This document shows positions 15,588 through 24,208 of a stretch of DNA of 64,000 nt, piece by piece. This DNA is from VFMC01 sp040380855 (GTDB lineage: Bacteria > Actinomycetota > Acidimicrobiia > Acidimicrobiales > Ilumatobacteraceae). A program made the position numbers and the translations under genes. The notes below the pieces were generated by a model, which worked only from the letters and a program-made list of their open reading frames with translations, was not told the origin of the DNA and searched no databases. The DNA lies in the NCBI GenBank assembly GCA_040380855.1, contig JBEIIG010000004.1, forward strand, positions 1 through 64,000, written 5' to 3'. The number at the start of each line of letters is the position of its first letter. Within the stretch, counting starts at the first letter, position 1.

Positions 15588-17537
15588 CTACAGCCCAACC
15601 CGCACCGCTTCGGCGCAGTTGAAGAAGCGATTGCTGAACTCCGTGTCGCTCGACAGGTACCAGTTGATGCCCTCGAGGCACTGCGGTGCAACCAATTCGT
15701 ACGGCACCTCGAACGAGTCGAGCTCACCTCGGGCGATCAGGTCGAGGAAGCAGGGCGATGCGGCCGTGGCCATCGACGTGAAGTCGGCGTCGCTCATCGA
15801 GTAGATGGCGCTCCAGTACAGCTCGGCTACACCACACTCGGGATGGCGCAGTGTCGCCGGCACCAGCATCGGGTCGATCGAACCATCGGCGAGACCGCCC
15901 TGCAGGCAGGCCAGCGCTTCGGTGGCCTCGGCCTTCGCGTAACACGCATCGAGCGCTTCGGTGTCGGGATCGGTGATCACGCCGAGGTCGCCGTCGAGCA
16001 CGGTCGAGTCGTCGAGGCCCATCGACTCGTCGAGACCGAATGGATCGATCGCGAGAGTGAGGTTGCTCGCGGCGTCGATGATGTCGACGATCTCCTGTTT
16101 GTCGAGAGCGCCGAGGAAGTCGTTGTAGAAGTCGAACCCGGTGCGCAACAGGCTGACGTACCACTCGCCATCGACCTCGTGGACGGCGATCCCGCGAGGC
16201 GAATAGCCCTCGACGGCCCTCTGCAGCGCGTCGCTGAACTCCTGTCCCGACCCGTCGTCGGTCAGCCCGATATCGCCGAGCACCGAGCCGACCTCGCCCG
16301 AGCCGTCTGCGCAGGTGTCGACGGATTCGCCGTCGATCTCGATGGTGGCGCACCCGTCGACGAACGCGATCGCCACCGAACTTTCGTCTTCGGTCGATGA
16401 GGCCTGGAACGTGAACGAATCGATGTCGACGTGGCGGCGGCTGCCCGACCCCTCGACGCTGTACGCCCGGTCGGTGATCGACCACTCGATCCCCGCATCG
16501 CTCAGTCCCTGCTGGGCATCGTCGAGGAACAACGGCGCGTACCGTTGCAGCGCCTCGGCCTCGGTGGGGTCGAGCGAGGCGATCAACGCCTCGACATCTT
16601 GTGCCTCGAGGGCCGACAGCAACTGGTCGACCGCTTGCTCGGGGCTGTCGGCACCCGTGGCCTGGAGGCCCTCGGCCGGCAGCTCGCGGTCGCCACGAGC
16701 GTTCTCGGCGATGCTGTAGAACAGGCTCAGGTACCAGCGGCCGTCGCGCTCGACCGCCGCCAGGGTGGTGCCGCCGATCTCGTCGTTCAGCTCGTCCATG
16801 GTCATGTCGGGACGTTCACCGTCGAAGACCTCGTCGACGAGCAGGTTGCCGAGCGGCACCTTGTCGCCGTCGACCGAGAACGAGACCGCGCCGTCGACGA
16901 CCACCCGCACGATGTCGTCGGCGGCGGTGGGCTCGGTGGTCACCTCGAGATCGCTGAACTGGTAATCGATACCCCCGAACCTGTCGAGCGATGCCGACGA
17001 ATCGAGCACTTCGATGCGACGCAGGTTGTCGAACAGGTCGATGACCGGTTCGCGAAAGGTTTCGCGCTCGCCGGGCAGCAGCAGATCGATCATGCCGAGC
17101 ACGTCTTCGTTGCCGACGGCTTCGAACAGTTGCCGACCGACCGCTTCGGGGCTCGACGCCCCACCGGCGCTGTCGTTGCCGAGCACGGAGACGACGGCGA
17201 AGGTGCTGGCTGCCAGCAGTGCACCCACGCCGGCAACCGCGCCGATCAGCTTCTTGCGACTCCGACCGGGCACGGGTCCTGCCACGACGACCTCTGGCAC
17301 GACCGCAGTGGGGACCGCCGGCGGCACCTGCCCGTGGGCAGGAGGGGGCGGAGGAGGCGGCGGCGGAGGCGGAACGCTCGCCCCGGGCGGCAGCGGCGGA
17401 ATGCCCGCACCGGGGGGCGGCGGTGGAACAGGCCCCGTGCCGGGCCCTGCTGGGCCGGACGGCGGCGGTTCCCACGACCGCGGCGGGAGGGTGGGCCGAG
17501 GGGGCACACCACCGGAACCGGCTGTCGGCTCAGTCAT
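15588..17537 (-). CDS. Large membrane-anchored exported protein with Pro-rich cytosolic head
   Basis: 649 residues: a Pro/Gly-rich N-terminal 90 residues with a run of prolines near 60, a basic RSRKKL stop-transfer, one membrane segment (LIGAVAGVGALLAASTFAVVSVLG), then an acidic outer part. The outer part contains two related units, each with a segment like PEAVGRQLFEAVGNEDVLGMIDLLLPGE or PEQAVDQLLSALEAQ followed by RWYLSLFYSIAENA or EWYVSLLRTG. The last roughly 120 residues are a Cys-rich domain shared with the next gene. A TAGCGT box 6 nt before the ATG marks a leaderless start. Function unknown. Confidence 0.75.
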   Translation of the reverse strand: MTEPTAGSGGVPPRPTLPPRSWEPPPSGPAGPGTGPVPPPPPGAGIPPLPPGASVPPPPPPPPPPPAHGQVPPAVPTAVVPEVVVAGPVPGRSRKKLIGAVAGVGALLAASTFAVVSVLGNDSAGGASSPEAVGRQLFEAVGNEDVLGMIDLLLPGERETFREPVIDLFDNLRRIEVLDSSASLDRFGGIDYQFSDLEVTTEPTAADDIVRVVVDGAVSFSVDGDKVPLGNLLVDEVFDGERPDMTMDELNDEIGGTTLAAVERDGRWYLSLFYSIAENARGDRELPAEGLQATGADSPEQAVDQLLSALEAQDVEALIASLDPTEAEALQRYAPLFLDDAQQGLSDAGIEWSITDRAYSVEGSGSRRHVDIDSFTFQASSTEDESSVAIAFVDGCATIEIDGESVDTCADGSGEVGSVLGDIGLTDDGSGQEFSDALQRAVEGYSPRGIAVHEVDGEWYVSLLRTGFDFYNDFLGALDKQEIVDIIDAASNLTLAIDPFGLDESMGLDDSTVLDGDLGVITDPDTEALDACYAKAEATEALACLQGGLADGSIDPMLVPATLRHPECGVAELYWSAIYSMSDADFTSMATAASPCFLDLIARGELDSFEVPYELVAPQCLEGINWYLSSDTEFSNRFFNCAEAVRVGL

Positions 17538-17592
17538 GAGCGCACGCTAACCGACGATGCCGACGACCGGCGCGCGACCACAGCCATGCCGG

Positions 17593-18246
17593 TCACTCCA
17601 CCGGCCGCGCTGCAGCGGCACACGACAGCATGCGCAGGAGGTAGTCGCGATCGCGTGACGCCTTCGGGTTGCGGCCCTCCAGGCAATCGGGGGCGACGAA
17701 CTCGGGGTAGTTGATCGCGAAGTCGAAGGTGGCCGTGCCGGCGATGGCACGGAAGCACGGTGCGCCGGCGATCGAGACGGCGGTGAACTCGATGTCGGTC
17801 AGCTCCTCGGGCTCGCCGTAGTAGGCCTTGTAGATCACGCATTCGGGATGCTGCAACGGAACCGAGACATCGCTGGGCAGGATCGACCCGTCGGCCAGGC
17901 CGGCCTCGATGCAGCCGTACGCCGCGGGACCCTCGAGCTTGAGGCAGGCGATCGCCGCTTCGATGTGCCGCTGGGTCGCTGCGGTCTCGACCACCGGTGT
18001 CGAGTCGTCGAAGCCGCCGGCGTAGGCATAGCCACCGACCCCGGCTCCGGCGGCGACGAGCAGCGTCCACAGCAGGAGTCCGGCGCGGCTCGGGCCGCGA
18101 CGGACGCGATACGTCGACACCGCGGGCGACGGCACCGTTGGCGCAAGCGGGCGCAGCGGTGTGGCCGGCGGGGAGGCGGAGTTGCTGAGCCGGAGCGATG
18201 GCGACGGCATCGGTGCGCGGTTCGGTGGCGCGAGCTGTTCAGCCAT
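17593..18246 (-). CDS. Membrane-anchored protein sharing the Cys-rich C-terminal domain
   Basis: 217 residues: a Pro/Ser-rich cytosolic stretch, one membrane segment (AGLLLWTLLVAAGAGVGGYAYAGG), then a roughly 120-residue outer domain with Cys in IEAAIACLKLEG, YGCIEAGLADGSI, HPECVIYKAYY, APCFRAIAG, PDCLEGRN and MLSCAAA. The same order and spacing occur at the end of the 649-residue neighbour (ACLQGGLADGSI, HPECGVAELYW, SPCFLDLIARG, PQCLEGINW). The open frame extends to 19119 inside the opposite gene; the ATG at 18246 is the start that avoids most overlap. No known family is recognised. Confidence 0.7.
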   Translation of the reverse strand: MAEQLAPPNRAPMPSPSLRLSNSASPPATPLRPLAPTVPSPAVSTYRVRRGPSRAGLLLWTLLVAAGAGVGGYAYAGGFDDSTPVVETAATQRHIEAAIACLKLEGPAAYGCIEAGLADGSILPSDVSVPLQHPECVIYKAYYGEPEELTDIEFTAVSIAGAPCFRAIAGTATFDFAINYPEFVAPDCLEGRNPKASRDRDYLLRMLSCAAAARPVE

Positions 18247-18313
18247 GGACTCTGATCGTCCTGAGCCGAGGTCGATCACGCAACAGGCTGTGAATGGCCG
18301 TAGCGTCGGGCAG

Positions 18314-19216
18314 GTGAACATCGTCATCTCCGGCTCCTCTGGCCTCATCGGCACCGCGCTCGTCGAGCACCTTCGCGGCCAGGGGCACACCGTCGTCCGC
18401 CTCGTCCGCCGGTCGGGCGGGCTCGCCGCGAACGAGGCCGCATGGGACCCTGCCACGGGCACCCTCGACCCGGCGGTCATCGACGGTGCCGATGCCGTGA
18501 TCAATCTGTCGGGTGCGGGAATCGGCGACCATCGCTGGACCGACGAGTACAAGCGCGAGCTGCTGTCGAGCCGCACGCTCACCACCGGCCTGCTGGCCCG
18601 CACCATCGCCGCTGTCGACCGCAAGCCGTCGGTGTTCCTATCGGGTTCGGCCATCGGCTGGTACGGGCCGTGCGGCGACGAGGTGCTCGACGAGTCGTCC
18701 ACCACGCCGGGCTCCACGTTCCTGGCCGACATCTGCGTGCAGTGGGAGCAGGCCGCCGGGCCCGCCGCCGACGCCGGTGTGCGCACCGCGCTGTTGCGCA
18801 CCGGCATCGTGCTCACTCCGCAGGGCGGCGCACTGAAGAAGCAGCTGCCGCTGTTCAAGCTGGCGCTCGGCGGGAAGTTCGGGAAGGGCTCGCAGTGGCA
18901 GAGCTGGATCTCGCTGCCCGACGAGGTGGGCGCCATCGAACACCTCCTCACTGCGCCCGTGTCGGGCCCCGTGAACCTCACCGCACCGAACCCGGTCACC
19001 AATGCCGAGTTCACCAAGGTGCTCGGCAAGGTGCTCGGCCGCCCCACCGTGCTGCCCATCCCCTCGTTCGGGCCGAAACTGCTGCTCGGCGGCGAGTTGG
19101 CCGACGCGCTGTTGTTCACCGGGCAGCGCGTGGCGCCGCGGGCGCTGCAGGCCAGTGGCTACACGTTCCAGCACCCCACGCTCGAAGTGGCGCTGCGGGC
19201 CCTGCTCGGCCGATGA
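18314..19216 (+). CDS. TIGR01777-type epimerase (SDR39U1 family)
   Basis: 300 residues of an extended short-chain dehydrogenase fold. The nucleotide site is VISGSSGLIGTALVEHL. Family marks are VINLSGAGIGDHRWTDEYKRELLSSR, SGSAIGWYGPCGDEVLDE, WEQAAGPAADAGVRTALLRTGIVL and the C-terminal cap. The physiological substrate of this family is not well defined. The GTG at 18314 follows TAGCGT (18301-18306) by 7 nt, a leaderless start. It is coupled by ATGA to the next oxidoreductase. Confidence 0.88.
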   Translation: MNIVISGSSGLIGTALVEHLRGQGHTVVRLVRRSGGLAANEAAWDPATGTLDPAVIDGADAVINLSGAGIGDHRWTDEYKRELLSSRTLTTGLLARTIAAVDRKPSVFLSGSAIGWYGPCGDEVLDESSTTPGSTFLADICVQWEQAAGPAADAGVRTALLRTGIVLTPQGGALKKQLPLFKLALGGKFGKGSQWQSWISLPDEVGAIEHLLTAPVSGPVNLTAPNPVTNAEFTKVLGKVLGRPTVLPIPSFGPKLLLGGELADALLFTGQRVAPRALQASGYTFQHPTLEVALRALLGR

Positions 19217-20484
19217 GCGACGCCGGGTTCGACGCAGTCGTCGTCGGGGCCGGTCTGGCGGGCCTCACGGCGGCGCGCACCCTGCAGCGGGCCGGGCGCA
19301 CGGTGTGCGTGCTCGAAGCGAGCGACGGTGTGGGCGGCCGGGTGCGCACCGATGTGGTCGACGGGTTCCTGCTCGACCGCGGCTTCCAGGTGCTGCTCAC
19401 CGCGTACCCCGAGGCCGCCCGCCAACTCGACTACGCCGCGCTGCGTCTGCAGTCGTTCGACCCGGGCGCGCTGGTGTGGCGCGGCACGAAGGGCCAGGTG
19501 GTGGGCGACCCGTTCCGCAAGCCGGCCACGTTGGCTTCCACGGCGCTGGCGGGAATCGGCTCACCGTTCGACAAGGCGCGCATCCTGCGTCTGCGCCAAC
19601 GGGTACGACGTGGGCCCGCGGCGCAGCTGCTGCGCGGCGCCGACCGGCCGACGATCGAGGCGCTGCACGAGCAGGGCTTCTCCCCCACGGTCATCGATCG
19701 CTTCTTCCGCCCGCTGTTCGGCGGCATCCAACTCGATCCGGCGCTCAGCACGTCGGCGCGCATGTTCGACGTCATCTTCCGCATGCTCAGCGAGGGCGAC
19801 TCTGCCGTGCCTGCCGCCGGTATGGGCGCCATCCCGCAGCAACTCGCCGACGGCCTGGCACCCGGCACGGTGCGCCTGAACTCGCCGGTCTCCACGGTTG
19901 ACGGCACGTCGGTGCGGCTCGCTTCCGGCGAGGTGGTCACCGGCCGCTCCGTGGTGGTGGCCACCGAAGGGCCGGTCGCTTCACGCCTGCTCGGCCTGCC
20001 CGAGGTGAGGTCGCGGTCGGTGGGTTGCGTCTACTTCGCAGCACCGAAGGCACCGATCGACAGCCGTCTGGTGGTGCTCGACGGCACCGGTCGCGGCCCG
20101 GTGCTGAATGCGGCGGTGATGAGCAACGTCGCTGCGTCGTACGCGCCCGAGGGGCAGCACCTGGTGGCGGCGGCCATGCCCGGCCTGCCCATCGACCCTG
20201 CCACCGGCGAGCCCGACGACCACGCCGATCTGGTGTCGATCGCCCGCACCCAGCTGTCGCAGTGGTGGGGTATCCAGGTGGGCGGCTGGCGGCATCTCGC
20301 CACCTACCGCATCGCCCACGGCCAGCCCGACCAGAGCACACCGTTCCACCCGAAGCGGAAGGTGGCCCTGGGCGGCGGGCTGTTCGTGTGCGGCGACCAT
20401 CGCGACACCGGCTCGATCCAGGGCGCCCTCTACTCGGGCCGCCGCTGCGCCGAAGCCGTCGCCGCCACCACCGCCACCACCTGA
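19213..20484 (+). CDS. FAD-dependent amine oxidase/desaturase-like oxidoreductase
   Basis: 423 residues. The N-terminal FAD site is AVVVGAGLAGLTAARTLQRAG followed by VLEASDGVGGRVRTD, as in phytoene desaturases and monoamine oxidases. FDPGALVWRG and FFRPLFGGIQLDPAL belong to the substrate domain, and LFVCGDHRDTGSIQGALYSGRRCAEAV is the closing FAD motif. The substrate is unknown. It overlaps the SDR39U1 gene by 4 bp, so the two probably act together. The 3' end is followed by two 43-bp hairpins. Confidence 0.87.
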   Translation: MSDAGFDAVVVGAGLAGLTAARTLQRAGRTVCVLEASDGVGGRVRTDVVDGFLLDRGFQVLLTAYPEAARQLDYAALRLQSFDPGALVWRGTKGQVVGDPFRKPATLASTALAGIGSPFDKARILRLRQRVRRGPAAQLLRGADRPTIEALHEQGFSPTVIDRFFRPLFGGIQLDPALSTSARMFDVIFRMLSEGDSAVPAAGMGAIPQQLADGLAPGTVRLNSPVSTVDGTSVRLASGEVVTGRSVVVATEGPVASRLLGLPEVRSRSVGCVYFAAPKAPIDSRLVVLDGTGRGPVLNAAVMSNVAASYAPEGQHLVAAAMPGLPIDPATGEPDDHADLVSIARTQLSQWWGIQVGGWRHLATYRIAHGQPDQSTPFHPKRKVALGGGLFVCGDHRDTGSIQGALYSGRRCAEAVAATTATT

Positions 20485-20506
20485 CGCGCCCGGCCCGCAC
20501 CGGCCG

Positions 20507-20601
20507 TCCGTGAGCGTGGACCACCGCAGACGTGGTCTTCGCGCACGGAGCCCTGGCCTTCGTGAGCGTGGACCCGTGCGGGGGTGGTCTACGCGCACGG
20601 A
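20507..20601. repeat. Two 43-bp hairpin repeats, family B (TCCGTGAGCG arms)
   Basis: Units at 20507-20549 and 20559-20601 are both 43 bp. The outer arms are TCCGTGAGCG (TTCGTGAGCG in the second) and CGCGCACGGA; an inner arm GGACCAC pairs with GTGGTCT. They fill the space between two convergent genes (stops at 20484 and 20615), so they probably end transcription in both directions. Five more copies are at 57525-57782. Confidence 0.8.
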
Positions 20602-20614
20602 GGGGTGGGGCGGG

Positions 20615-21160
20615 TCAGGCCTTGACGGCTTGGATGTCGAGCTGGATCTTGATCTTCTCGCCCACCAGCACCCCGCCGGCTTCGAGGGCGACGTTCCACT
20701 CGAGGCCCCACTCCTTGCGGTTGATCTCGGCCTCGGCGCTGAAGCCGGCCTTGGTGTTGCCCCAGGGGTCGGTGGCCACGCCCTCGAACTCGAGCTCGAA
20801 CGTGACGGGGCGGGTGACGCCCTTGATGGTGAGGTCGCCGTGCAGCAGGTAATCGTCGCCGTCGGCCTCGAGCGAGGTGGTGGCGAAGGTCATCGTCGGG
20901 AACTGGGCGACGTCGAAGAAGTCGGGGCTCTGCAGGTGGCCGTCTCGGTTGGCGTCGCCGGTGTTCACCGACGCCATGTCGACGCTGGCCGACACGGTCG
21001 AGGCGAGCGGGTTCTCGGCGACGACGACGGTGCCGCTGAACGAGGTGAACGAGCCGCGCACCTTCGACACCATCAGGTGACGGGCGGTGAAGCCCACCGA
21101 CGAGTGCGACGGGTCGACGTTCCAGGTGCCGGCGGTGAGCGGGGTGAGGGCGGTGCCCAT
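20615..21160 (-). CDS. YceI family protein
   Basis: 181 residues that match the YceI lipocalin-like fold: GTWNVDPSHSSVGFTARHLMVSKVRGSF at the start, ASVNTGDANRDGHLQSPDFFDV, LHGDLTIKGVTRPVTFELEFEG and the closing WGLEWNV segment. YceI proteins bind isoprenoid-type lipids; this one has no signal peptide and is probably cytosolic. AGGAGG lies 7 nt before the ATG. It is divergent from a MarR regulator with two dyads between them, a common pairing that suggests repression by the MarR protein. Confidence 0.92.
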   Translation of the reverse strand: MGTALTPLTAGTWNVDPSHSSVGFTARHLMVSKVRGSFTSFSGTVVVAENPLASTVSASVDMASVNTGDANRDGHLQSPDFFDVAQFPTMTFATTSLEADGDDYLLHGDLTIKGVTRPVTFELEFEGVATDPWGNTKAGFSAEAEINRKEWGLEWNVALEAGGVLVGEKIKIQLDIQAVKA

Positions 21161-21197
21161 GGGATTCCTCCTGTACGTGGCCGACCGGTGTCGACCA

Positions 21198-21215
21198 GTT
21201 GCTTGCGGTAGCAAC
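21198..21215. promoter_or_regulatory. Candidate MarR operator 1
   Basis: GTTGCT, six spacer bases and AGCAAC form a perfect 18-bp dyad in the yceI/marR intergenic region. It lies about 38 nt upstream of the yceI start. Confidence 0.45.
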
Positions 21216-21240
21216 GATTGTAGGGGCAATAACTTGTGAT

Positions 21241-21253
21241 CGCAACTGTTGCG
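21241..21253. promoter_or_regulatory. Candidate MarR operator 2
   Basis: CGCAACTGTTGCG is a perfect 6-1-6 dyad, 13 nt before the TAGCCT box (21266-21271) of marR. It shares the GTTGC/GCAAC half-site with the dyad at 21198-21215, as expected for two sites of one regulator. Confidence 0.5.
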
Positions 21254-21277
21254 TACCAAACGGGTTAGCCTGGCGAC

Positions 21278-21784
21278 GTGACCAGTAGTTCCTCCCGCCC
21301 AAGGCCCACGGCCGTCCGCGCACCACGGTGGCTCACCCCGGCCGAGATGCAGGCGTGGCGCGGCTACATCGACACGGTCGGCCCCCTGGCCGCGGCACTC
21401 GAAGCCGATCTCGCGCAATTCGGCCTCACCAACGGCGACTACGAAGTGCTGGCCTGGCTGTCGGAGGCCGACGACGAGCAGATGCGCATGTGCGATCTGG
21501 CCGAGCGGCTCCGGCTGTCGCCCTCGGGCCTCACCCGCCGCCTCGACGGCCTCGTGTCGGGCGGCCTCGTCGAGCGGGCCCCATCGGTGGCCGACCGGCG
21601 CGTGATGATGGCGCAACTCACACGCAGGGGCAGGCGCCTCATCGAGACCGCCGCCCCCGACCACGTCGACAGCGTGCGCCGGCACCTCATCGACCTGCTC
21701 ACCCCGGCCGAGATCGCAGCACTGGGCAGCGCGTTCGACAAGGTGCGGGCACACCTGCGCGACGAGCAGAATGACCCCTCGTGA
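21278..21784 (+). CDS. MarR family transcriptional regulator
   Basis: 168 residues with the winged helix-turn-helix LTNGDYEVLAWLSEA, MRMCDLAERLRLSPSGLTRRLDGLV and the wing GLVERAPSVADRRVMMAQLTRRG. It probably represses itself and yceI through the dyads at 21198 and 21241. There is no obvious redox Cys triad beyond one Cys in MRMCDL, so the signal is unknown. The GTG start is 6 nt after TAGCCT, a leaderless arrangement. Its stop overlaps argJ by GTGA. Confidence 0.92.
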   Translation: MTSSSSRPRPTAVRAPRWLTPAEMQAWRGYIDTVGPLAAALEADLAQFGLTNGDYEVLAWLSEADDEQMRMCDLAERLRLSPSGLTRRLDGLVSGGLVERAPSVADRRVMMAQLTRRGRRLIETAAPDHVDSVRRHLIDLLTPAEIAALGSAFDKVRAHLRDEQNDPS

Positions 21785-22947
21785 CGGCGTCGCTCCCCCT
21801 CCCCCTCGGTTTCCGTGCCCACGTGGCCAACATCGGCATCAAGGACACCACAGACGACTTCGTGGTGGTGGCCGCCGATGCCCCGTGCGCAGCGGCCGGT
21901 GTGTTCACCCAGAGCAGCTTCGCGGGGCCCAGCGTGCTGGTGAGCCGACGCCACGTGGCCGACCACCGGGCCAGGGCCATGGTGGTGATCAGCAAGAACG
22001 CCAACGTCGCTACGGGCCCCGAGGGCCTGGCCAACGCCGAGGAAGTGGTGCGCGGTGTTGCCGCATCGCTCGGGGCCGACCCCTCCGACGTACTGATCGC
22101 CTCCACCGGGGTGATCGGTCGCCAGTACCCCATGGAGCGGGTGCGTGCCGGGTTGGCTGCGCTCCCCTCGGCACTGCCCGGCACCGACGCCGCTGCCGTG
22201 GCGCGCGGCATCATGACCACCGACACGGTGCCGAAGACTCACGCCGCCACCGTCGCCGGCAGCACCGCGCGGGTGGTGGGCGTGGCCAAGGGTGTAGGGA
22301 TGATCGAGCCGAACATGGCCACGCTGATCACCCTGTTCTTCACCGACGCTGCCATCGAACCCGCTGCGCTCGACGCCACCTTCCGGCGGGTGATCGACCG
22401 CACCTTCAACTGCGTATCGGTCGATACCGACACCTCCACCAGCGATACGGCGATCGTCCTCGCCAGCGGCGCAGCCGGCTCGGTCGATGCCACTGCGTTC
22501 GAGGCGGCGCTGCACGAGGTGGCCCTGTCGCTCACCCAGCAGGTGGCGCGCGATGGCGAGGGCGCCGAGAAGCTGATCGAAGTGCACGTCGACGGCGCCG
22601 CCGACGGGGTGCAGGCCAAGCGAGTGGCCAAGGCGATCGTGAACTCACCGCTCGTGAAGACCGCCGTGCACGGCGCCGACCCCAACTGGGGCCGGGTGGC
22701 CATGGCCGTCGGCAAGAGCACCACGGCCGACGAGGTCGACCAGACCCGGGTGACCATCCGCTTCGGCGCCCAGGAGGTGTACCCCGCCGCGGTCGACGCG
22801 GCCGGTCTCGATGCCCTGGCCGCCTACATGCGCGGCGATACGGTGCGCATCCACGTGAGCCTGCATGTGGGCGATGCCGACGCCACCGTGTGGGGCTGCG
22901 ATCTCACCGACGGCTACGTCCGCATCAACGCCGACTACACGACGTAA
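21781..22947 (+). CDS. argJ: Glutamate N-acetyltransferase / ornithine acetyltransferase
   Basis: 388 residues matching ArgJ of arginine synthesis, which recycles the acetyl group from acetylornithine to glutamate and can also use acetyl-CoA. Seen are GVFTQSSFAGPSV, DVLIASTGVIGRQYPMERV, the self-cleavage site KGVGMIEPNMAT-LIT (Thr becomes the new N-terminus), FNCVSVDTDTSTSDT and ADPNWGRVAMAVGKS. No other arg genes adjoin it; it is translationally coupled to a marR gene instead. A side function in another acyl transfer cannot be excluded. Confidence 0.9.
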   Translation: MTASLPLPLGFRAHVANIGIKDTTDDFVVVAADAPCAAAGVFTQSSFAGPSVLVSRRHVADHRARAMVVISKNANVATGPEGLANAEEVVRGVAASLGADPSDVLIASTGVIGRQYPMERVRAGLAALPSALPGTDAAAVARGIMTTDTVPKTHAATVAGSTARVVGVAKGVGMIEPNMATLITLFFTDAAIEPAALDATFRRVIDRTFNCVSVDTDTSTSDTAIVLASGAAGSVDATAFEAALHEVALSLTQQVARDGEGAEKLIEVHVDGAADGVQAKRVAKAIVNSPLVKTAVHGADPNWGRVAMAVGKSTTADEVDQTRVTIRFGAQEVYPAAVDAAGLDALAAYMRGDTVRIHVSLHVGDADATVWGCDLTDGYVRINADYTT

Positions 22948-23061
22948 TGCTGCGGGCTCGTCGACCGCTGCGCTTCCTCCTCGCGCCGCGTGCGGCTCGT
23001 CGCTGGCGCTTCCCTCGCCGCCGTCAACACTGCGCGTCCCTCGCCGCCAGCACCCGCTCCG

Positions 23062-23340
23062 TCAGCCGACCTGGACGCCTTTCCAGAAGGCGATGTGGCC
23101 GGTGATCTCCTTCGCCGCGTCCTTCGGCTCGGGGTAGTACCAGGCGGCGTCGGCGTTGGTGCTGCCATCGACGACGATGTCGTAGTAGCTGGCCGTGCCC
23201 TTCCACGAGCACACGGTGTGCTTGGCCGACTCGACGAAGTACTCGCAGTTGATCGACGACTTCGGGAAGTAGTGGTTGCCCTCGACGACGACGGTGTCGT
23301 CGCTCTCGGCCAGCACGGCTCCGTTCCAGGTGGCTTTCAT
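23062..23340 (-). CDS. DUF427 domain protein
   Basis: 92 residues: MKATWNGAVLAESDDTVVVEGNHYFPKSSI, CSWKGTASYYDIVVDG and AAWYYPEPKDAAKEITGHIAFWKGV are characteristic of DUF427, a small beta-barrel family of unknown role. It follows an SDR gene by 16 bp and is probably co-transcribed with it. Confidence 0.9.
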   Translation of the reverse strand: MKATWNGAVLAESDDTVVVEGNHYFPKSSINCEYFVESAKHTVCSWKGTASYYDIVVDGSTNADAAWYYPEPKDAAKEITGHIAFWKGVQVG

Positions 23341-23356
23341 CGCAGCGATCGGCCGA

Positions 23357-24133
23357 TCACTTCGGTGGCATGCGGATGCCGCCGTCGACGCGGATGGTCT
23401 CGGCGTTCATGTAGCTGTTGGTGACGCACTCGACCACCATCGACGCCAGTTCTTCCTGGAAGCCGAGGCGCTGCGGGAACAGCACACCCTTTTGCAGGTT
23501 GGCCTTGAAGGCCTCGCTGGCGTCGCCCTGGCCGTAGATGGGGGTGTCGATCAGGCCCGGGGCGACGGTGTTCACGCGCACGCCGACAGCGGCGAGGTCG
23601 CGGGCGATGGGCAGGGTCATGCCCACGACGCCACCCTTCGACGCCGAGTAGCTCGCCTGGCCGATCTGGCCGTCGAACGCTGCCACCGACGCGATGTTCA
23701 CGATGGCGCCACGCTCGCCGTACTCGAGCGGCTCGGTGGTGCTCATCGCGGTGGCGGCGATGCGGATGCAGTCGAACGAGCCGACGAGGTTGATGGCGAT
23801 GACCTTCTTGAACGCGTCGATGTTGGCGGCCGACTCGTAGCTGCCGTCCTTGCCCACGGTGCGCTGCGCCCAGCCGATACCGGCCGAGTTCACCAGCACA
23901 CGGAGCGGGCCCATGCTCTTGGCCATCTCGACGGCGTTGATGATGTCGTCGGTGTTGGTGACGTCGACCTTGCAGAACGCGCCGCCGATCTCGTCGGCCA
24001 GGGCACGGCCCTTGTCTTCCTGCAGGTCGGCGACGACGACCTTGGCTCCCTTCGAGGCGAGAAGGCGGGCCGAGGCCGCACCGATACCCGATGCTCCACC
24101 CGTGACGATTGCGCTTGCACCTGTGATGTCCAT
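23357..24133 (-). CDS. Short-chain dehydrogenase, 3-hydroxyacyl-CoA dehydrogenase type 2-like
   Basis: 258 residues. Cofactor site VTGGASGIGAASARLL, Asp for NAD selection in VVVADLQEDKG, NSAGIG, catalytic Ser in NIASVAAF and YSASKGGVVG. The length and the SMVVECVTNSYMNAETIRVDGGIRMPP tail resemble HSD17B10-like hydroxyacyl-CoA dehydrogenases. A minus-strand TAACGT 7 nt before the ATG marks a leaderless start. It is divergent from a CaiB-type CoA transferase, which fits acyl-CoA metabolism. Confidence 0.88.
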   Translation of the reverse strand: MDITGASAIVTGGASGIGAASARLLASKGAKVVVADLQEDKGRALADEIGGAFCKVDVTNTDDIINAVEMAKSMGPLRVLVNSAGIGWAQRTVGKDGSYESAANIDAFKKVIAINLVGSFDCIRIAATAMSTTEPLEYGERGAIVNIASVAAFDGQIGQASYSASKGGVVGMTLPIARDLAAVGVRVNTVAPGLIDTPIYGQGDASEAFKANLQKGVLFPQRLGFQEELASMVVECVTNSYMNAETIRVDGGIRMPPK

Positions 24134-24196
24134 GCCGCCGACGTTAGGCCGCGGCACCGCCGTGCGGCCAAGCGGAGACCGGGCCGACCGATTGGG

Positions 24197-24202
24197 TACG
24201 GT
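24197..24202 (+). promoter_or_regulatory. -10 box of the CoA transferase
   Basis: TACGGT ends 6 nt before the ATG at 24209, with no ribosome site, indicating a leaderless transcript. Confidence 0.45.
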
Positions 24203-24208
24203 GCCCGC

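Noticed and set aside
18247..19119. Upstream extension of the minus-strand Cys-rich protein gene
   Set aside because: It lies wholly within the SDR39U1 gene on the other strand and has low-complexity composition.
22948..23061. Possible repeat or small gene between argJ and DUF427
   Set aside because: Only loosely repeated CTCGTCG and GCGCTTCC words are seen; no clear unit, ORF or dyad.
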